A stretch of 38,933 bases of DNA from Steroidobacter agaridevorans. Its GTDB lineage: Bacteria; Pseudomonadota; Gammaproteobacteria; Steroidobacterales; Steroidobacteraceae. The notes beneath the pieces were generated by a model. That model searched no databases and was not told the DNA's origin. It saw only the letters and a list, made by a program, of their open reading frames with translations. The stretch covers positions 477,940 through 516,872 of the forward strand of contig NZ_BLJO01000002.1 in assembly GCF_009932555.1 (NCBI RefSeq), written 5' to 3'. The position numbers and the translations under genes were made by a program. Below are positions 34,905 to 38,933 of the stretch, piece after piece. Positions within the stretch are counted from its first letter, which is position 1, and each line of letters opens with the position of its first letter.

Positions 34905-37553
34905 TCAGAACTTCATGGTGACGTCGACCAGGTAGCGCCGGCCGTACTCGTCGTAGCGGCCGATGCGGTTCACCTGATTGTCCCGATGCATGCGCAACGG
35001 CTCATTGGTGAGGTTGTTCACCTGGAAGCGCAGCTGGATGCCGGAGGTGAGCTGATATGACGTGCTCAAGTCCAGCACCGACTCCTCCTCCAATGTCTGC
35101 AGGTCCGCTCCATTCCAGCCGTAAATCACCGTGAAAGGACTGTGATACTTGTAGCCGAGCCGCGCCTCGATCGGCCCCGAGCTGTACCACAGATCGAACA
35201 CCGCGGTGTGTCGGGCGAAGCCGGTGCCTGTCAGCGGATTGGTGATGGGCACGAATTCCTCGACGTCCGAATCCACATAGGCGTAGTTGGAATAGACGCC
35301 AAAGTTCTCCAGCGCACTCCAGAAAAAGAACGGCGTCTGGAAAGTAAACTCCGCGCCGGTGATGGCGCCGCCATCGCCGTTCACTGGCGTGGCGACGGCG
35401 TACGTGATGCCTTCGAACGTCTGCGGATCCTGCCGCCAGCCGATGTAAGAGGACACATCCTTATAATAGGCTGCAAAGCCAAGCAGCGCTTCGTCCCGGA
35501 AATACCATTCATAGGACGCGTCGAATTGCGTCGCTTCGAATGGCTCGAGGTTGGGATTGCCTGCGTTGCCCGTATAGGGCAGCCAATTCGTCAGCGTACG
35601 GCTTGCGCGCAATTCATCGAGCGGCGGACGCGCGACGACCTTCGCCACGCCGAAGCGCAACAGCGTCGTGTCCGTGAGATTGAAATTGACGTTGGCGCTC
35701 GGCAGCAGCTCGTTGTAGTCATGCTCGACGCTCACCGGCGTGAGCTCACTTGCACCCGTGGCCTGCTGGTATCCATCGCTGGTCGTCTGCACGTCCAGCA
35801 GACGCACGCCAATGTTCCCCGTCATGCGCCGGGCGATGGCGGTGCTAGTGAAGTTGAGCTTGAAGTACCCTTCCGCGACCTCCTCTTCGACCTTCCAGCG
35901 CTGCGATAAATTCTCCTCCGCGTTGCTCGGGTCGAGTGCCGCGCCATAAGCAAGCCGAGCAATCTCGTCATAATCGCCGAGCAGCACCGGCGGCAGATTC
36001 ACGGATGGCACGTTGTACACGCGGAACAACGATGCCGGAATCTCTACTCCGCCGGCGGGTGCGGACGGATAGTTCTCCATGCGATCGTGCTGCTTGGTCC
36101 GGCTCGAGAGGCGGGCTCCGAACTGCAGCGACGACAGGAAACTTCCGTCGAGCGAACGGGCGAAGTCCAGGGCGCCGGCAGTCAGCTCGTCATCGAGATG
36201 CTCCGGGCCATCGACGCTGCCGCCGCGGTAATCCGGCGCGAACTGCGTCAACGTCGTCGGGTCGACGCTGGTCGCGATCGTCGGCAACCGGCCGCCGCGA
36301 GTATCCCAAGTCATCCATTCCGGATACACCTCGGTGCGCACTGCTTTCCAAATGTTCTCGCGCTCGGCTTGCGAATAGGAAAGATCGCCGGTGACACTCC
36401 ACCGTTCGCCGGACCAGCGGCCATTCAAGCCCATCACCGAGAGTTCCTTGTTTTCGTCGTAGTCCGAGACCACCGTCGTGACCGAACTGAATGGCAGTGT
36501 CGCTGCGACCACCGTGCCGTCAACGATGGTGTAACTCGCGCCCGGTGCGTTGTAGGCGGCCCAGCTGCCGTTGTCCCAGTTGCCCCAATTGTTCTGGCCG
36601 TAGACGGTCTGGCCCTGGTCTTCGTGAATATCCACGTCCGAGTACAACGCGTCGAAACGCAGCTCGAACTGGTCCGACGGCCGCCATTGCGTGCCCAGCG
36701 AAACGCCGCGCCGATCCTGATCGATGCCATTGACGGAAACCTGCGCGCCCCACGGCGTCGCATCCGGATTGCCATCGCCATCGAGATCCCCCGTGAAATC
36801 GCTCGCGCCTTCCGGCGGTCGCGCGAGGGAATCGTTGTAGCCCCAGCCCGTGAACGATGAGTAGCCGTTCTTTTGTTGTTGCGCCGTCAGTCCGATGACC
36901 AGCCCGAACGTGTCGCTCGCTTTGAGAACATACGAGCCGCTGGCGCGATAGCCCCAGGGATCGTAGTCGGGAATGTCCGCGCCTTCGTCGTAATAAACGG
37001 GCCCGCCCCGGACCACGAAGTCCGCGCCCTCGTAGTCCAGCGGCTGCAATGTTTGGATATCGATGGTGGCCGCGACGCCGCCCGCGATCAGATCGGCGGA
37101 TTGGGTCTTATAGACCTTCACACCGGAGACGACTTCGGAAGGATAAATTTCCCAGCGGACGTTGCGATCGGGTTCGGAAGACGCCACTTCACGGCCGTTG
37201 ATCGTGCCGAGCACCAGTCTGGCACCCAGGCCACGCACCACCGCCTGGCTGTCATTGCCACGATCGCGGGTCGCGTTGATGCCTGGCAGCCGATTGATGG
37301 ATTCGGCGATGGTGACGTCGGGCAGCTGGCCGATGTCTTCGGAAGAGATCGCGTCGACGACCAGATCGGAATTCAACTTCACCGACAAAGCATCGCGCAG
37401 GCTCTGCCGGATGCCGGTGACTTGGACTTCTTCAATGATCCCGCCGGTCGCGGCTTGCGGCTCGGCGGCGTGCACCGAATTCCATAGCAGCAATGGCGCT
37501 GAATAGCCCAGGGCATGACGCCAGAGCCGGTTTGTCCGTGCGCGAGTATCCAT
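34905..37553 (-). CDS. TonB-dependent receptor, Xanthomonas/Caulobacter type
   Basis: This 882-residue outer-membrane transporter has a signal peptide (about 1-29, ending NSVHA). The TonB-box/plug region has EEVQVTGIRQSLRDAL, DLVVDAISSEDIGQLPDVTIAE (shortened), RLPGINATRDRG and VRGLGARLVLGTINGRE, and a beta-barrel follows to the terminal Phe (VDVTMKF). This plug pattern is that of the TIGR01782 TonB-Xanth-Caul group, which often takes up plant or algal oligosaccharides. A GGGGGAG Shine-Dalgarno is 2 bases from the ATG. The upstream co-oriented gene encodes a GH53 galactanase, so galactan or galacto-oligosaccharides are likely cargo. A promoter with an overlapping palindrome lies in the 103-base gap. 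Confidence 0.94.
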   Translation of the reverse strand: MDTRARTNRLWRHALGYSAPLLLWNSVHAAEPQAATGGIIEEVQVTGIRQSLRDALSVKLNSDLVVDAISSEDIGQLPDVTIAESINRLPGINATRDRGNDSQAVVRGLGARLVLGTINGREVASSEPDRNVRWEIYPSEVVSGVKVYKTQSADLIAGGVAATIDIQTLQPLDYEGADFVVRGGPVYYDEGADIPDYDPWGYRASGSYVLKASDTFGLVIGLTAQQQKNGYSSFTGWGYNDSLARPPEGASDFTGDLDGDGNPDATPWGAQVSVNGIDQDRRGVSLGTQWRPSDQFELRFDALYSDVDIHEDQGQTVYGQNNWGNWDNGSWAAYNAPGASYTIVDGTVVAATLPFSSVTTVVSDYDENKELSVMGLNGRWSGERWSVTGDLSYSQAERENIWKAVRTEVYPEWMTWDTRGGRLPTIATSVDPTTLTQFAPDYRGGSVDGPEHLDDELTAGALDFARSLDGSFLSSLQFGARLSSRTKQHDRMENYPSAPAGGVEIPASLFRVYNVPSVNLPPVLLGDYDEIARLAYGAALDPSNAEENLSQRWKVEEEVAEGYFKLNFTSTAIARRMTGNIGVRLLDVQTTSDGYQQATGASELTPVSVEHDYNELLPSANVNFNLTDTTLLRFGVAKVVARPPLDELRASRTLTNWLPYTGNAGNPNLEPFEATQFDASYEWYFRDEALLGFAAYYKDVSSYIGWRQDPQTFEGITYAVATPVNGDGGAITGAEFTFQTPFFFWSALENFGVYSNYAYVDSDVEEFVPITNPLTGTGFARHTAVFDLWYSSGPIEARLGYKYHSPFTVIYGWNGADLQTLEEESVLDLSTSYQLTSGIQLRFQVNNLTNEPLRMHRDNQVNRIGRYDEYGRRYLVDVTMKF

Positions 37554-37593
37554 ATCTCCCCCTGCAAAGAGACATTCCTTTACTCAGACAAAA

Positions 37594-37627
37594 CCCGATT
37601 TGTCGTATATATAGGACGCTAATCGGG
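37594..37627 (-). promoter_or_regulatory. Candidate operator overlapping the TonB receptor promoter
   Basis: CCCGATT (37594-37600) and AATCGGG (37621-37627) are perfect inverted arms with a 20-base centre. The centre contains the -10 box TATATA (37606-37611, minus strand). One arm falls in the -35/-10 spacer and the other near the predicted start of transcription, so a bound dimeric repressor would block RNA polymerase. Confidence 0.5.
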
Positions 37628-37634
37628 AACGCAA
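37606..37634 (-). promoter_or_regulatory. Sigma-70-like promoter for the TonB receptor gene
   Basis: On the minus strand, -35 TTGCGT (37634-37629) and -10 TATATA (37611-37606) are spaced 17 bases. The expected start of transcription is about 45 bases upstream of the ATG at 37553. The receptor may therefore be transcribed separately as well as from the GH53 promoter. Confidence 0.5.
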
Positions 37635-37656
37635 GGGGTTCAGCGTGGCGCCGCTG

Positions 37657-38799
37657 CTAGGGCGCCGCTTGTTTCGAGAACACGTACGGGAAGCCAAAGA
37701 AATCCGCGCCGGGCAGCAGGTCGCCGCGATGATCGAACAGCGTCGCGTTGTCCCACGCGGAGCCGGTTGCCCAGCGCGTCTTGCACTTGCTCGACAGCCA
37801 TCCCGGCTCCCAATACACCACGCCGACACCGCCGTTCGCGATCACCCGTTGCGCGAGATCGATGAGATAGCGACGTTGTCCGCTTGGCGTCGCCGGATAG
37901 CCCTCGATCAACGTATCGCTTCCCAACAAGTTCGCGGACTGGTCTGCATTCTCCAACGTCCACGGATAGGCGGCTTCCACGACGAGCGCATCGGCGCGAT
38001 AGTTTTGTCGCAGTCTGCGAACGACTGCGTAGAGTCCATCGAGATCCTGCGTCGACCAGCGTCGGTAGTAGCTGATGCCAATCAAATCGAAATCTGTCAC
38101 GCCCGCGGCTTTTGCAGCAGCAAACCACGGTTCGACATTTTCTGGCTGCGCGATGTGCAGCATCACGCGCGGCTTTATCGATGACTTTGCTCCGGCGTCC
38201 CGCACAGCGCGAATGCCCGCATTGAACAGCTTCGCGTTGCGGGCCCAGTCGATCGGCTCCTTGGCTCGCTCCAGCGTGCTCAAGATCTCGCCATTGGTTT
38301 CGTTGCCGACCTGAACCAGCTCCGGCATCAGCCCGTCGCGATCCAACTCGCGCAGCGTTTGTAATGTGAAATCGTAAAGCGCCTGCGCCAGCGCGTCCGA
38401 ATCGGCGATGTGCGCCCAGGCTTTAGGAATGATCTGCTTTTCGCCGTCGGCCCAGTCATCCGAGTAATGGAAGTCGAGCAGCACCTGCATGCCGGCCTGG
38501 CGCGATCGGCGGATGGTTTTCTTGACGTCAGAGAGATTCGAGTACGGTGTCCACCTCGCGTCGTTCCACAGACGAACGCGCACCAGATTCGCGCCCCGCG
38601 ACTTCAGCAGCGCGAAGGGATCCGCCGGTTTGCCGGCAACGCGGTAAACGACCCCGCAATCCTCCATCTCGTTGACATAGGACAGATCGGCGCCCAGGTA
38701 ATAACCCTGAGGCGCCTCCGCCCACGTACCGCCGGTCACTATCGCTAACAGCGCCGCCCACCGGGCCAGCTTTGGCGCGATTTGCTGTGTTCCGTGCAT
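37657..38799 (-). CDS. GH53 endo-beta-1,4-galactanase (arabinogalactanase)
   Basis: This 380-residue secreted family 53 glycoside hydrolase cleaves beta-1,4-galactan of pectin or type I arabinogalactan. A signal peptide ends near GTWA (about 27). Typical segments are YYLGADLSYVNEMED, NLVRVRLWNDARW and DFHYSDDWADGEKQ. The acid/base is Glu167 in VGNETNGE and the nucleophile is Glu275 in VVEAAYPWT. The length is normal for a single-domain enzyme. The ATG has a GGAGGG Shine-Dalgarno 6-7 bases upstream. It lies upstream of and co-oriented with the TonB receptor gene, forming a compact galactan-uptake unit. Confidence 0.95.
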   Translation of the reverse strand: MHGTQQIAPKLARWAALLAIVTGGTWAEAPQGYYLGADLSYVNEMEDCGVVYRVAGKPADPFALLKSRGANLVRVRLWNDARWTPYSNLSDVKKTIRRSRQAGMQVLLDFHYSDDWADGEKQIIPKAWAHIADSDALAQALYDFTLQTLRELDRDGLMPELVQVGNETNGEILSTLERAKEPIDWARNAKLFNAGIRAVRDAGAKSSIKPRVMLHIAQPENVEPWFAAAKAAGVTDFDLIGISYYRRWSTQDLDGLYAVVRRLRQNYRADALVVEAAYPWTLENADQSANLLGSDTLIEGYPATPSGQRRYLIDLAQRVIANGGVGVVYWEPGWLSSKCKTRWATGSAWDNATLFDHRGDLLPGADFFGFPYVFSKQAAP

Positions 38800-38870
38800 C
38801 GCTTACCCTCCAAATCCGTGCGGTCGGGCCGCTCTGAGACGAGCTTACAGGCAGATTGTCCAGGCCGGGC

Positions 38871-38898
38871 TTTACATGGAGAATATTAATCATATAAA
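38871..38898 (+). promoter_or_regulatory. Rightward promoter in the GH53 divergent spacer
   Basis: TTTACA (38871-38876) and TATAAA (38893-38898) each match consensus at five of six positions, with a 16-base spacer. They lie 22 bases before an ATG at 38921 on the plus strand. A leftward -10 TATGAT (38894-38889) for GH53 overlaps the same AT-rich core, although its -35 is poor. Confidence 0.5.
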
Positions 38899-38920
38899 AG
38901 ACCCACATGGAATCCCGTTC

Positions 38921-38933
38921 ATGACCGACTCAC
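38921..38933 (+). CDS. Probable start of a divergent gene, cut by the window edge
   Basis: An ATG at 38921 reads Met-Thr-Asp-Ser before the sequence ends. It is proposed only because a good rightward promoter lies at 38871-38898 and a GGA motif is 9 bases upstream. The product cannot be known; a regulator of the galactan unit would be a common arrangement. Confidence 0.25.

Noticed and set aside
33322-34935. Plus-strand frame opposite the aldehyde dehydrogenase
   Set aside because: Antisense of a gene with complete catalytic motifs; no recognisable domain.
1-38933. CRISPR arrays, tRNA or rRNA genes, insertion sequences, attachment sites
   Set aside because: Reading the window showed no regularly spaced repeats, no transposase or integrase motifs and no recognisable structural RNA; a tRNAscan/Infernal run would be needed to be certain about small RNAs.

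Overview
The window is GC-rich, densely coded bacterial DNA with 23 well-supported protein genes and no visible rRNA, tRNA, CRISPR array or insertion sequence. TonB-dependent receptors, twin-arginine and lipoprotein export signals, a periplasmic-TPR diguanylate cyclase, and glycoside hydrolases beside TonB receptors point to a Gram-negative proteobacterium with a carbohydrate- and peptide-scavenging lifestyle. The overall style resembles Steroidobacteraceae/Xanthomonadales-like Gammaproteobacteria, but that is an impression, not a demonstrated assignment.

Layout. (1) 1-13357 is a glycan-utilisation locus. On the minus strand, reading right to left, it has an Oar-like TonB receptor, a GH144-type (PF10091) glucanase, a sugar-binding lipoprotein, two ABC permeases and a 1056-residue discoidin/six-hairpin glycosidase-like protein. 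The last three genes are joined by ATGA overlaps. A GH1 beta-glucosidase lies on the plus strand, and the transporter ATPase sits apart, divergent from GH1. A coherent reading is outer-membrane import of a beta-glucan (beta-1,2-linked if the GH144 call holds), periplasmic cleavage, ABC uptake, and cytoplasmic hydrolysis by GH1. (2) 13468-19800 is a minus-strand set: M19 dipeptidase, fused HyuA-HyuB 5-oxoprolinase/hydantoinase, and an MHS-type MFS transporter. It looks like peptide, 5-oxoproline or hydantoin salvage. (3) 19821-27696 holds a TPR-GGDEF diguanylate cyclase, a beta-propeller/di-haem cytochrome with a strong terminator, and a divergent MalT-like (LAL) LuxR regulator.

(4) 27718-30546 is the least explained part. 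A small cysteine-containing secreted protein is divergent from a 36-codon signal-peptide ORF and a 545-residue secreted protein, whose C-terminus recalls the C-terminal modules of Rhs/polymorphic toxins. The latter overlaps tail-to-tail with a four-helix membrane protein. The divergent spacer carries two interlocking inverted repeats. (5) 30672-32952 encodes a D-aminoacylase-like amidohydrolase with an atypical metal-site motif and a PaiB-like FMN-binding protein. (6) 32966-34794 encodes an NTF2-like protein and an aldehyde dehydrogenase. (7) 34905-38933 is a second glycan locus with a GH53 endo-galactanase and a TonB receptor. It has a promoter/operator-like palindrome between the two genes and a divergent promoter near the right edge that probably drives a gene beginning just inside the window.

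All functions are assigned by reading motifs and family resemblance from the sequence; no database search was run.
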